A stretch of 51,750 nt of DNA. Source: an uncultured Ilumatobacter sp. (lineage in GTDB: Bacteria > Actinomycetota > Acidimicrobiia > Acidimicrobiales > Ilumatobacteraceae). The position numbers and the translations under genes are program-made. Under the pieces are notes generated by a model. The model worked only from the letters and a program-made list of their open reading frames with translations. It was not told where the DNA came from and ran no database searches. This document shows, one piece after another, positions 33,613 to 41,391 of this stretch (its first letter is position 1; each line of letters opens with the position of its first letter). Location of the stretch: contig CALCXK010000029.1 of NCBI GenBank assembly GCA_937905835.1, positions 1-51,750 of the forward strand, written 5' to 3'.

Positions 33613-34980
33613 TCAGAGTAGATCGAGACGGCGGGCCATATCGCTGGCCCATCGGCGGCGCGGATCCACGGTTCGCCGAATGGCTTTCCACTCGTCGAGT
33701 CGCGGGTATCCGGCGTTGACCACTCCAGGGGTGAGCTGGGCGTCTTTGGCGAGGTAGTGCCGCCCACCGACTGCGAGGATCATTTCATCGAGTTCGGTGA
33801 ACAGTGCATCGAGGCCGTCGACGCCTGATGGGACGTCGATCGTGAGCGTCCAGCCAGAGGTCGGAAAGCTCAGGTAGCCACCGCTGCCGGGACCGAACCG
33901 TTTCAACACATTAACGAAGCTCGCGTGCCCGTGTGCTGCGACCTTCTCGACAATGGCCCGCAGCCCGTCGATGGCGTTGTCAGGCACGACGAACTGGTAT
34001 TGGATGAAGCCGTTGCGGCCGTAAAGCCGGTTCCACCAGCCCACCATGTCGAGCGGGTGGAAGAAGGCCGTGAGCGTCTCGGTGTGATGCTGGAGCTTCG
34101 GTGTCTTGCGGTACCACAACTCGTTGAACGCTTTAATCGTGAGTTTGTTGATCACATTCGGGACAATCGAAGGGATGTCAGCCAACGTCGGTGGCGAATA
34201 GGCCAGCGGATCCATTGTTTGCTTCGGGTTCATCGAGCGGAGTTCATCAAGTGTTGCATGGTTGGCAGAGGACAGGAGTGCACGACCAAGGCTCGAACCG
34301 GTGGCACACAGGTCGATCCAGGCAACCGAGTACCGATACAGATGGTCACTGGCGATCATCTTGTCGATCAACGTGTCGAAGTCCGGCACTCGCTCGTTGG
34401 TCACCACGCAGTGCCGAGTCTCTATCGGGATCAGCGAGAAGGTTGCATCAAGGATGATGCCAGTGAGGCCCATACCCCCGACCGTTGCCCAGAACAGGTC
34501 GGCGTGTTTCCCGACGGGGCTCAACGTTTGCTGGGTGCCGTCGGCAAGGAGCAACGTCAATTGTTGAACGTGTGAACCGAACGAACCGTCGACGTGGTGG
34601 TTTTTCCCGTGGATGTCAGCGGCGATTGCACCACCGACCGTCACGAACCGCGTGCCGGGGGTGACTGGCACGAACCAGCCGAGTGGGATGATCTCGCGGA
34701 GCAACGTGTCGAGGCTGATGCCGGCGCCGACTCGGACGGAACCTTGTGCGCTGTTGACTGCGATCTCGCCATCGGAGATCCGAACGACAGTGCCACCACC
34801 ATTTTGCGCCGGGTCGCCATACGACCGACCCATGCCGCGAGCAATAATGCCGCGGCCAGCGTGGTCGAGGCGGTCCAAGACACCAGGTTGGGTCAACTCA
34901 TCGGCACTGATATTGACCAGCGAAGCCACAGACGGCGTCGTTCGGCCCCATCCGGTGAGTGCGAGTTGTTCGGAATTCAC
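33613..34980 (-). CDS. dprE1: Decaprenylphosphoryl-beta-D-ribose 2'-oxidase
   Basis: A 455-residue FAD enzyme (VAO family) that oxidises the 2'-OH of decaprenyl-phosphoryl-ribose. It is readily recognisable against mycobacterial DprE1: LTGWGRTTPSVA at the N-terminus, RGMGRSYGDPAQNGGG at 48-63, the FAD-binding GGAIAADIHGKNHH at 116-129, ELWYRKT near 287, and the end DPRRRWASDMARRLDLL. The catalytic Lys418 equivalent is Lys412 (YLAKDA). The residue matching Cys387, the covalent target of benzothiazinones, is Thr380 (SGWTLTID). GTG at 34980 is the start; a TACCAT box lies 9 bases before it, within the gap to the upstream gene. Confidence 0.94.
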   Translation of the reverse strand: MNSEQLALTGWGRTTPSVASLVNISADELTQPGVLDRLDHAGRGIIARGMGRSYGDPAQNGGGTVVRISDGEIAVNSAQGSVRVGAGISLDTLLREIIPLGWFVPVTPGTRFVTVGGAIAADIHGKNHHVDGSFGSHVQQLTLLLADGTQQTLSPVGKHADLFWATVGGMGLTGIILDATFSLIPIETRHCVVTNERVPDFDTLIDKMIASDHLYRYSVAWIDLCATGSSLGRALLSSANHATLDELRSMNPKQTMDPLAYSPPTLADIPSIVPNVINKLTIKAFNELWYRKTPKLQHHTETLTAFFHPLDMVGWWNRLYGRNGFIQYQFVVPDNAIDGLRAIVEKVAAHGHASFVNVLKRFGPGSGGYLSFPTSGWTLTIDVPSGVDGLDALFTELDEMILAVGGRHYLAKDAQLTPGVVNAGYPRLDEWKAIRRTVDPRRRWASDMARRLDLL

Positions 34981-34989
34981 GAAGGGCCA

Positions 34990-34995
34990 ATGGTA
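34990..34995 (-). promoter_or_regulatory. Possible -10 box before dprE1
   Basis: On the - strand TACCAT is followed by 9 bases and the GTG of dprE1. The spacing is slightly long for a leaderless start, and the gap to the upstream gene is only 22 bases, so dprE1 may mainly be transcribed from further upstream. Listed as weak. Confidence 0.25.
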
Positions 34996-35002
34996 TCGGT
35001 GG

Positions 35003-35758
35003 TCAGTAGGGCCACTCGGGCACGGTGCGACCGAAGCGGCGTAACACCTTGCCCACCCCGATCGACAGTATGACCTTGAGCCCCAGGTTCTTGATGAACC
35101 ATGGGATTTGCGCCAACTGACGGAGCGAGTTTGTCACTCTGGCAGCGACGCCCGACAGGTCGGCGCGATAGATCGTCATCGACCGGGAGCGGCCGACGTA
35201 CCGCCAGCGCGACCCGAAGGCCAGATGCCGGAGAATCGCCATCGTCACGCCGATCGACGAGAAAGAATCGTGGATGAGCATGGTGCCACCGTCAGCAACC
35301 CTGTCGCCCCACGACCGGATGTCGGAGAGCGCCGGTGCATACCGGTGTGCTCCGTCGACATAGAGCACCTCGATACTGCCCTGAACGTCATGCAGTGCGT
35401 CGTCGGAGAACGAACGAAGATGGGTGACGCGATCGGTGACCCCAGCAGCGGCAAGGTTGGCGTTGAACTGGTCGTGATCGCTCGCGGCTTCGTCAGCGAA
35501 CCCGTCGATCTCTTGGGGGCCGCGGTCGTTACCGGCATGCGGGTCGATGGCGATCACTTCGACCGACAGATCAGCCCCCGATGCCAGCACGATGGTCGAG
35601 CGGCCCTGAAAGCTCCCAATCTCGACGATCCGGCCGCCCTCCGGGCAGTTGACTGCCGAGTCGTACAACGTCGCTGCTTGGCCAAGAGTCATCCAGCCTT
35701 GGACGTCGGCAACGAGTGCCATAACGTCAGAGAGCGGTGGTCGAGTCGGTTCGGACAT
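35003..35758 (-). CDS. Class I SAM-dependent methyltransferase (Methyltransf_24 type)
   Basis: A 251-residue methyltransferase with the pattern of the Methyltransf_24/cephalosporin-hydroxylase-like families. The SAM-binding motif is IVEIGSFQGRSTIVL near residue 44, with VIAIDPHAG after it and VLYVDGAHRYAPALSDI and LIHDSFSSIG around residues 132-165. The substrate is unknown; it lies between the DPPR synthase and dprE1, 16 bases after the former, so it may methylate an arabinan or its lipid-linked precursor. No equivalent gene stands at this place in the mycobacterial dprE locus. Confidence 0.8.
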   Translation of the reverse strand: MSEPTRPPLSDVMALVADVQGWMTLGQAATLYDSAVNCPEGGRIVEIGSFQGRSTIVLASGADLSVEVIAIDPHAGNDRGPQEIDGFADEAASDHDQFNANLAAAGVTDRVTHLRSFSDDALHDVQGSIEVLYVDGAHRYAPALSDIRSWGDRVADGGTMLIHDSFSSIGVTMAILRHLAFGSRWRYVGRSRSMTIYRADLSGVAARVTNSLRQLAQIPWFIKNLGLKVILSIGVGKVLRRFGRTVPEWPY

Positions 35759-35773
35759 GGATCAAGGATGGGT

Positions 35774-36661
35774 TCAGGCGGTGTAGACCGCAACCCCGTA
35801 GATGAGGATCCAGGCGAGTCCGAGGAGCTGTAGAACACGGTCATTTGCGAACACTTCTTCAGGGGCACCACCACCGCCCTGTTCGAGTACGAGGAGATAC
35901 CGGAAGAGTGCCGTCAACATTGGCACGATCGACAGCTCGTAAAACGGGAAGTCGAATGACGAACCCGATGTCGAAGGGCCAACCTCGCTGGTCTCGAACG
36001 CCCACACGCAGTAACTGAGCAACGCGGCCCCACAGCTCACCGACAGCAGGATGCGAAGGTAGCCGACGGAGTACGCATCGAGTGTCGCCCGGGTGCCGGC
36101 ACCCTTGCCCATCTCGTTGAGTTCGGCGTAGCGCTTACCGACGACGATGAAGAGCGAGCCAAAGGTGATGCACAGAATAAACCAGCGTGACATCGGCACG
36201 TCAACAGCGACCGCACCAGCTGCTGCGCGTAGGACGAAGCCGGATGCCACGGCGACGAGGTCGACCACCGGGATCCGCTTCAGGCCGAGGTTGTAGGCGA
36301 TGTTGACAACGAGGTACACGCCGACAATGGCCGCGGTCTGCCAGCGCCCCGTGAGCGCGGCGACGCCGAGCGCAGCAATGGGGAAGGCAACGCACGTCGC
36401 CCGGGCCACGTTGAGCGCGACATCGCCCGCAGCGATCGGACGGAATCGCTTCTTCGGGTGCTTCCGATCGGCTTCGACATCGATCAGATCGTTGAGGATG
36501 TACACGCCTGCCGAGGCCAGGCAGAACGAAACGAAGGCGAGCAACGTCAAGCTGAACGGTCGGCCCTGGTTGAGTACGCCCGCGGCACCAGGCGCGGCGA
36601 AGACGAGAACGTTTTTCAACCACTGTTTGGGCCGCGCCGTGCGGATGATGCCCGAGATCAC
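35774..36661 (-). CDS. ubiA: Decaprenyl-phosphate phosphoribosyltransferase (UbiA family, DPPR synthase)
   Basis: A 295-residue UbiA-type membrane transferase that attaches 5-phosphoribosyl from PRPP to decaprenyl phosphate, the first committed step to the arabinose donor. The first Asp-rich motif NDLIDVEAD is at 57-65, followed by RKHPKKRFRPIAAG, which is the hallmark of the Rv3806c subgroup rather than quinone prenyltransferases. The second motif YNLGLKRIPVVD is at 123-134. N-terminal RPKQWLKN is also typical. GTG at 36661 is preceded at 6 bases by a TACCGT box. dprE1 and dprE2 follow on the same strand, completing the pathway. Confidence 0.9.
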   Translation of the reverse strand: MISGIIRTARPKQWLKNVLVFAAPGAAGVLNQGRPFSLTLLAFVSFCLASAGVYILNDLIDVEADRKHPKKRFRPIAAGDVALNVARATCVAFPIAALGVAALTGRWQTAAIVGVYLVVNIAYNLGLKRIPVVDLVAVASGFVLRAAAGAVAVDVPMSRWFILCITFGSLFIVVGKRYAELNEMGKGAGTRATLDAYSVGYLRILLSVSCGAALLSYCVWAFETSEVGPSTSGSSFDFPFYELSIVPMLTALFRYLLVLEQGGGGAPEEVFANDRVLQLLGLAWILIYGVAVYTA

Positions 36662-36667
36662 GGCTCG

Positions 36668-36673
36668 ACGGTA
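36668..36673 (-). promoter_or_regulatory. Candidate leaderless -10 box for the DPA genes
   Basis: On the - strand TACCGT is followed by 6 bases and the GTG of the DPPR synthase gene. It sits in the 54-base gap after the HAD phosphatase gene, so the ubiA-methyltransferase-dprE1-dprE2 group may have its own promoter besides read-through. Confidence 0.5.
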
Positions 36674-36715
36674 GCGGCCACGAGCACTGCTCCCCGATGA
36701 TCCCCCGCAAGGCTG

Positions 36716-37363
36716 TCACGAGTTGATTGTCTCGCGGCTGGCAGCGGACAGCCAACCGGGCGAGCCCGAGCCGACGTAGCAGGCCGTGTCGGAGTCGAGT
36801 AGGAGTTCTCGATCACCGGTCGAGTCGCCATACGCCGTCACGTGCACGTTCGCTCGGCCGCCGTGATGCTCGTCGAGCCACTCGCGGAGGCGGCGGACCT
36901 TTTCGAGTCCGCGACAATTCGGCCCGACCAAGTTGCCGGTGAATGTGTCACCGTCGGTTTCGAGCCGAACGGCCAATACATCGTGCACTCCGAGCAGCTC
37001 AGCGAGCGGCCTGAGATAGATCTCGAAGCTGGCCGACACCAGAACAATTTGGTCCCCGGCTGCTGCATGGCGACTCATTGCTGACCACTGGTCGGTGCGT
37101 AAACCTGTTGCGAAGACGTCAGCAGCGAACATGTCAGCCAGTTGCTGCACTTCGGCGACGTTGCGGCCGGCGAACGCCGCGCTGGCACCGAGCGCTTTCA
37201 GGCGATCTCGATCCCGACGAACAACTGCAGGGATGGTCTGGCGAGCACCAAGTGCCAACTGCTTGGCAACCGGTCGTATGCCGGCCACCTTGCGGATGAA
37301 CGGGACGACGCAGTCACGTCGCGTCAGCGTTCCGTCGACGTCGAACGCAGCAATCCGGAGCAC
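36716..37363 (-). CDS. HAD-superfamily phosphatase (IB/SerB-like)
   Basis: A 215-residue HAD phosphatase. The nucleophile motif FDVDGTLTRRD holds Asp8 and Asp10, motif II is VLVSASFEIYL, motif III is near NCRGLEKVRRL, and motif IV is AYGDSTGDRELL. This is the SerB-like HAD-IB layout. GTG at 37363 lies 10 bases after the aroA stop; a longer frame to 37534 overlaps aroA. It lies directly before the DPPR synthase gene. That makes it a candidate for removing the 5'-phosphate of decaprenyl-phosphoryl-phosphoribose, a step assigned to a PAP2-type protein (Rv3807c) in mycobacteria. The role is inferred from position only. Confidence 0.82.
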   Translation of the reverse strand: MLRIAAFDVDGTLTRRDCVVPFIRKVAGIRPVAKQLALGARQTIPAVVRRDRDRLKALGASAAFAGRNVAEVQQLADMFAADVFATGLRTDQWSAMSRHAAAGDQIVLVSASFEIYLRPLAELLGVHDVLAVRLETDGDTFTGNLVGPNCRGLEKVRRLREWLDEHHGGRANVHVTAYGDSTGDRELLLDSDTACYVGSGSPGWLSAASRETINS

Positions 37364-37373
37364 GGTCAGGGCC

Positions 37374-38687
37374 TCACGAGCGACGTGCGGGGATGGCGTC
37401 GAGCACATCCCAAAATCGCGGCCAACTTTTGGACACGACCGACGGGTCGTTGATCTCGATGCCATCGACGACGAGGCCGAGCACACCGAAGGCCATACCG
37501 AGGCGGTGGTCGTGGTGTGTGTCGAGCACGGCACCGTGCAGCATGTCGGTCGGCACGATCAGCAGCCCATCGTCTTCCACGACCACCTGTGCGCCCGTCT
37601 TGTTCAGTTCGGCAGCGAGATCGCCGAGGCGATCGCTCTCTTTCTCACGGATGAAGCCCACGCCAGTGATCCTCGTCGGGGTGACTGCTTGTGTGGCGAT
37701 GACCGCCATCGTCGGTACCAGGTCAGAGATATGAGCCATGTCGATATCGATGCCGCGCAACGGTGTGTCGCGACGCCGCATGACAACCACGTCATCGGCA
37801 CTGACGGTCGCGATACATCCCATCGAAACAAGGACGTCAATGAACTTCGCGTCTCCCTGCAGAGCGCCCCGCCCGAGGCCCTTGACGCTGACCGCTCCAC
37901 CTGCGATTGCCGCTGCCGCGAGCGGGTAGCTGGCCGACGAGGCGTCGGGTTCAACCGTGTAGTCGGTGCCGAAGTATCCACCGGCACCGACGTGAATGGT
38001 GCGTTCCGAGACGTCGACGTCATCGACACCGAATGCCGACATGATCGAGCGTGTGATTTCGACATACGGTCGCGAGACCAGTTCTGTCGACAGCCCGAGG
38101 CGCATCCCGCGCCGGATGTACGGGGCAACCATCATGAGGGCCGACACGTATTGACTCGACACGTTGCCCGGCATCATCACCGCGTCGGCACCGCCGAGTG
38201 GGCCCGACACAGTGACTGGCAGGTGGCCCCAGTGTTCACCGGGTTCGATGCGGGCTCCAAGTGCGGCAAGGGTGTCGTGGAGCGGAGCCATCGGGCGGGC
38301 CCGCAATGGCGCGGCGCCATCGATCACGTACGGACCAGCGCCCAGCGCCGCCAGCGCAGTGATGAATCGAGAGGTGGTTCCAGCAAGCCGAGTCTGGAGG
38401 TTGATCGGACCGGCAGGAAGAACACCGGCGTTACCGGTGACCGTTCCGATGAGTCGCTGATCGTGTTCGGTGACGTCGATGACGACGCCGAGTCGTTCGA
38501 GGCAATCAAGCATGGCGGAGGTGTCATCACCAGGGGCAATACCAGAAATTTTGCTCTCACCTTCTGCGAGCGCTGCGCAGATCAGCGCACGATTGGCGAT
38601 GCTTTTCGACGGCGGCACAACGACGTCGGCGATAACTGGCCCATCCGCTCGGCGAACCCTCAGCCGGTCGGGGAGGTCAAGCGTCAT
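37374..38687 (-). CDS. aroA: 3-phosphoshikimate 1-carboxyvinyltransferase (EPSP synthase)
   Basis: Sixth enzyme of the shikimate pathway (437 residues), making EPSP from shikimate-3-phosphate and phosphoenolpyruvate. The N-terminal PPSKSIANRALICAALAEG, the PEP/glyphosate loop RLAGTTSRFITALAALG, RPMAPLHDTLAALGA and the C-terminal IREKESDRLGDLAAEL and DHRLGMAFGVLGL all match the family. The ATG overlaps the tyrA stop by 4 bases, linking two steps of aromatic amino acid synthesis. Length is normal for the family. Confidence 0.95.
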   Translation of the reverse strand: MTLDLPDRLRVRRADGPVIADVVVPPSKSIANRALICAALAEGESKISGIAPGDDTSAMLDCLERLGVVIDVTEHDQRLIGTVTGNAGVLPAGPINLQTRLAGTTSRFITALAALGAGPYVIDGAAPLRARPMAPLHDTLAALGARIEPGEHWGHLPVTVSGPLGGADAVMMPGNVSSQYVSALMMVAPYIRRGMRLGLSTELVSRPYVEITRSIMSAFGVDDVDVSERTIHVGAGGYFGTDYTVEPDASSASYPLAAAAIAGGAVSVKGLGRGALQGDAKFIDVLVSMGCIATVSADDVVVMRRRDTPLRGIDIDMAHISDLVPTMAVIATQAVTPTRITGVGFIREKESDRLGDLAAELNKTGAQVVVEDDGLLIVPTDMLHGAVLDTHHDHRLGMAFGVLGLVVDGIEINDPSVVSKSWPRFWDVLDAIPARRS

Positions 38688-39757
38688 GACAGGGCCTGCA
38701 CCGACGGCCTGAATCCGCGGGCGATGAGACCGCCACGGAAGATCTCGGATTTAGTGCTGTCGATCAGTACGACGGCGACACCTCGGTTGCTCTCGGCGAC
38801 GTGGACTACCTCAAAGTTGGCGATGTTGACGCTCAGTTCAGCAGCGAGAGTGAAGAGCTCGGCTGCGGCACCAGCGCGGTCAGGAATCGGCACCCGCACT
38901 TCTGTGAGGTCCTCGGGATGTACCACGCGAGTCGGCAGGTTGGTTCGAGCATCACGAGCTGCTTGCAACGTGGATCGCAGTTTTTCGTGGTCGTCCGTTG
39001 CGATGAGATCGCGGACGTTGATCAGCCCGTCGATCAGTTCGCCGAGTGCTGACGTGATTGCAGTTTTGTTCTCGGCACAGATGTCGATCCAGATGCTCGG
39101 CTGTCCGCTCGCCACACGGGTCATGTCGCGGAAGCCGCCAGCAGCAAGTCGCAGCAGTGCGGCATGTTCTTCGGAACGTGTGCTGGCCAGACACATCAAC
39201 GTCGCAGCTGTCAGGTGCGGCACGTGGCTGACAACTGCGACCAGCTGATCGTGCCGCTCAGGGCTCAGCGCGACAACATCGGCGCCGAACGAAGAGATAA
39301 TGCCGTTGACCTGGGCAAACGTGGCGTCATCAGTGCCCTCGAGTGGGGTGAGGACCCACACGGCTCCATTGAACAGGTCGGGTTGGGCGGCATCGATACC
39401 GTCGAATTCGCTGCCGGCCATTGGATGCCCCCCAATGAATCGGGTGTGCTCGACCGATCGGCAGACCGGGGTCTTGACGCTGCCGACATCGGTGACCGTG
39501 CCCGTGGTTTCGGCGAGTGCTCGCTTGACTTCGTCGGTCGTTGCACGGACCGGCACGGCCACAAAGGTGATCTCAGCGCCTTCGTCGAGGCCTGACGCGT
39601 CGATGATTCCTCGTTCGAGTGCTGTTGTCAACGTAAGTTCGCGAGCGTCTTCGCCCGAAACCTTCCATCCATCGCCCTTGAGCGCGAGCGCAATCGATCC
39701 CCCGATCAAGCCGAGCCCGATCACATTGGCCCGTCGCTGCACTGCGCTCGCTGTCAT
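38684..39757 (-). CDS. tyrA: Prephenate dehydrogenase with C-terminal ACT domain
   Basis: A 357-residue enzyme converting prephenate to 4-hydroxyphenylpyruvate for tyrosine synthesis. The NAD-binding motif VIGLGLIGGSIALAL is at 12-26. The substrate region has DVGSVKTPV and FIGGHPMAGSEFDGI with the catalytic His, then HDQLVAVVSHVPHL. From about residue 285 an ACT domain begins (VRVPIPDRAGAAAELFTLA), which suggests amino-acid feedback control. It overlaps rluB and aroA by 4 bases each. Confidence 0.93.
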   Translation of the reverse strand: MTASAVQRRANVIGLGLIGGSIALALKGDGWKVSGEDARELTLTTALERGIIDASGLDEGAEITFVAVPVRATTDEVKRALAETTGTVTDVGSVKTPVCRSVEHTRFIGGHPMAGSEFDGIDAAQPDLFNGAVWVLTPLEGTDDATFAQVNGIISSFGADVVALSPERHDQLVAVVSHVPHLTAATLMCLASTRSEEHAALLRLAAGGFRDMTRVASGQPSIWIDICAENKTAITSALGELIDGLINVRDLIATDDHEKLRSTLQAARDARTNLPTRVVHPEDLTEVRVPIPDRAGAAAELFTLAAELSVNIANFEVVHVAESNRGVAVVLIDSTKSEIFRGGLIARGFRPSVQALS

Positions 39758-40578
39758 GAAGGAGAATCGTACTGCGTGGTCAAATCTGCAGCCGGTCGAG
39801 TTGTCCCTGCGATCGTCTCGATCATCTCCCGACGCTCAGCGGCGGTCAGTTCCCGCCAGTCCCCCGGCTTCAACGATGTGTCGGTCAGCGGTCCGATGCG
39901 GGTGCGGACGAGACGCGTCACCGTGTGACCGACCGCTTCGCACATCCGACGAACCTGCCGGTTCCGACCCTCGTGAATCGTAAGACAAAGCGTGCCTGGT
40001 TCAGGCTGCGACACTCGGGCTGGCGCCGTGACACCATCTTCGAGTTCGACGCCATCACGCAACGCTCGAATACCTCCGGGTGAGACCTTTCCGCCGTCCA
40101 CCTGTGCGAGATATTCCTTCTCGACGCCGTGTGCCGGGTGAGCAATCCGATTGGCGAGGTCGCCGTCGTTGGTCAACAGTAAAAGCCCTTCGGTGTCGGC
40201 GTCGAGCCGACCCACGGAAAAGACTCGCGGCTCTGCCGGAACAAGTTCGACGACCGTTGGCCGCCCGTGTGTGTCCTTGCTCGTCGTGACGACGCCCCGC
40301 GGCTTATTCAGGACGTAGTAGACAAGCCCCGGACGCACACCAATCGGTGCACCATCAACTTCGACAGTGTCGTTGTCAGGATCGACTCGGCGACCAAGAA
40401 TCGCGACTTCGCCGTTGACGGTGACGCGCTCTTCGGCAATGAGTTCCTCGCAAACACGGCGACTTCCCCAGCCGGTCGAGGCCAGTACCTTCTGTAACCG
40501 GATGCCCTGGTGGAGGTGAGAGTTCTGTTCTGCCAGCTGTTCCCAGAGGGGCGGCTCGAACCCAGCGTCGTCATTCAC
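39754..40578 (-). CDS. rluB: Ribosomal large-subunit pseudouridine synthase B-like
   Basis: A 274-residue RsuA/RluB-type rRNA pseudouridine synthase. An S4 RNA-binding domain occupies about residues 26-75 (RLQKVLASTGWGSRRVCEELI). The catalytic domain has YVLNKPRGVVTT and the active-site loop GRLDADTEGLLLLTND with the catalytic Asp, then EGRNRQVRRMCEAVGH. GTG at 40578 overlaps the scpB stop by 4 bases. The scpA-scpB-rluB order is widely conserved in actinobacteria and firmicutes. Confidence 0.92.
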   Translation of the reverse strand: MNDDAGFEPPLWEQLAEQNSHLHQGIRLQKVLASTGWGSRRVCEELIAEERVTVNGEVAILGRRVDPDNDTVEVDGAPIGVRPGLVYYVLNKPRGVVTTSKDTHGRPTVVELVPAEPRVFSVGRLDADTEGLLLLTNDGDLANRIAHPAHGVEKEYLAQVDGGKVSPGGIRALRDGVELEDGVTAPARVSQPEPGTLCLTIHEGRNRQVRRMCEAVGHTVTRLVRTRIGPLTDTSLKPGDWRELTAAERREMIETIAGTTRPAADLTTQYDSPS

Positions 40579-41390
40579 TGTGCATCAGTCCCGTCGCGAA
40601 CGTCTTCGACAAAATCGTCACTGTCGGCGGGCGTTGAGTCGTCGGCATGCTGCACGGCGTATGACACGGCAGTCGGAGCGACAGAGATCTGCGGAGTAAC
40701 GCGAAGACCGTGTTCGAGTAATTCGACGACGTCAGCACCAGGAATCAACTCGGCCAGAGCTGGCAAGTCGTCGAGCGAATCGAGGCCGAGTTTCTCGAGG
40801 AAGACGTCCGTCGTTCCGAACATGATCGCCTGACCCGGCCCGTCGTCCCGGCCGATCTCTTCGATGTAGCCCCGCGCAGCCAACGTGCGAATGACGGCGT
40901 CCGGATCAACACCGCGAATCGCGCCGACCTGGGCACGCGAGATCGGCTGCTTGTACGCAACGATTGCGAGTGTTTCCAACGCCGCGCCCGAAAGCCGAGC
41001 CCGTTGATCGTGAAGCAGGAAACGCTCGACGTACGGCGTCAGATCGGCCGCTGTCTGGTATCGGAATCCCCCCGCGACCCGCGCCAGCTCGAACCCGTTC
41101 TCGGCCTCTCGATAGGTCGCAGCGAGTTCTTCGCACCACTGATCGACCAGTGTGACCGGTTGCTCGATCAGCTGGGCCAGCATTTCAGGAGATACCGGGT
41201 CGTGAGCAACGAGGACAATGGCTTCGATGGCTCGTTTGAACGCCGCTATCTGATCCTCGACCGGGACAAGAATTTCGTCGGGAAGACGGTTGGCAGTTGC
41301 GCTTGTAGCAGCGCTGTCGGAAGAGTTGCTGTCGTCCTCGCTGCCTTTGGACACTGGGGTGTTCGGGTCTTGTGGGGGAAGGTTGGTCAT
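40575..41390 (-). CDS. scpB: Segregation and condensation protein B
   Basis: Subunit of the SMC-ScpAB condensin (271 residues). After a polar tail of about 40 residues come two winged-helix domains: IEAIVLVAHDPVSPEMLAQL and the highly conserved LETLAIVAYKQPISRAQVGAIRGVD, then GQAIMFGTTDVFLEKLGL. ATG at 41390 is one base after the scpA stop; an upstream ATG at 41408 would overlap scpA. The acidic C-terminal extension after residue 230 is longer than in short ScpB proteins. Confidence 0.93.
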   Translation of the reverse strand: MTNLPPQDPNTPVSKGSEDDSNSSDSAATSATANRLPDEILVPVEDQIAAFKRAIEAIVLVAHDPVSPEMLAQLIEQPVTLVDQWCEELAATYREAENGFELARVAGGFRYQTAADLTPYVERFLLHDQRARLSGAALETLAIVAYKQPISRAQVGAIRGVDPDAVIRTLAARGYIEEIGRDDGPGQAIMFGTTDVFLEKLGLDSLDDLPALAELIPGADVVELLEHGLRVTPQISVAPTAVSYAVQHADDSTPADSDDFVEDVRDGTDAQ

Positions 41391-41391
41391 G

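Noticed and set aside
37095..39248. A 717-codon open frame on the + strand
   Set aside because: It is antisense to aroA, tyrA and the HAD gene, all with strong family motifs; its translation is low-complexity Arg/Ser/Thr-rich, typical of shadows in GC-rich DNA.
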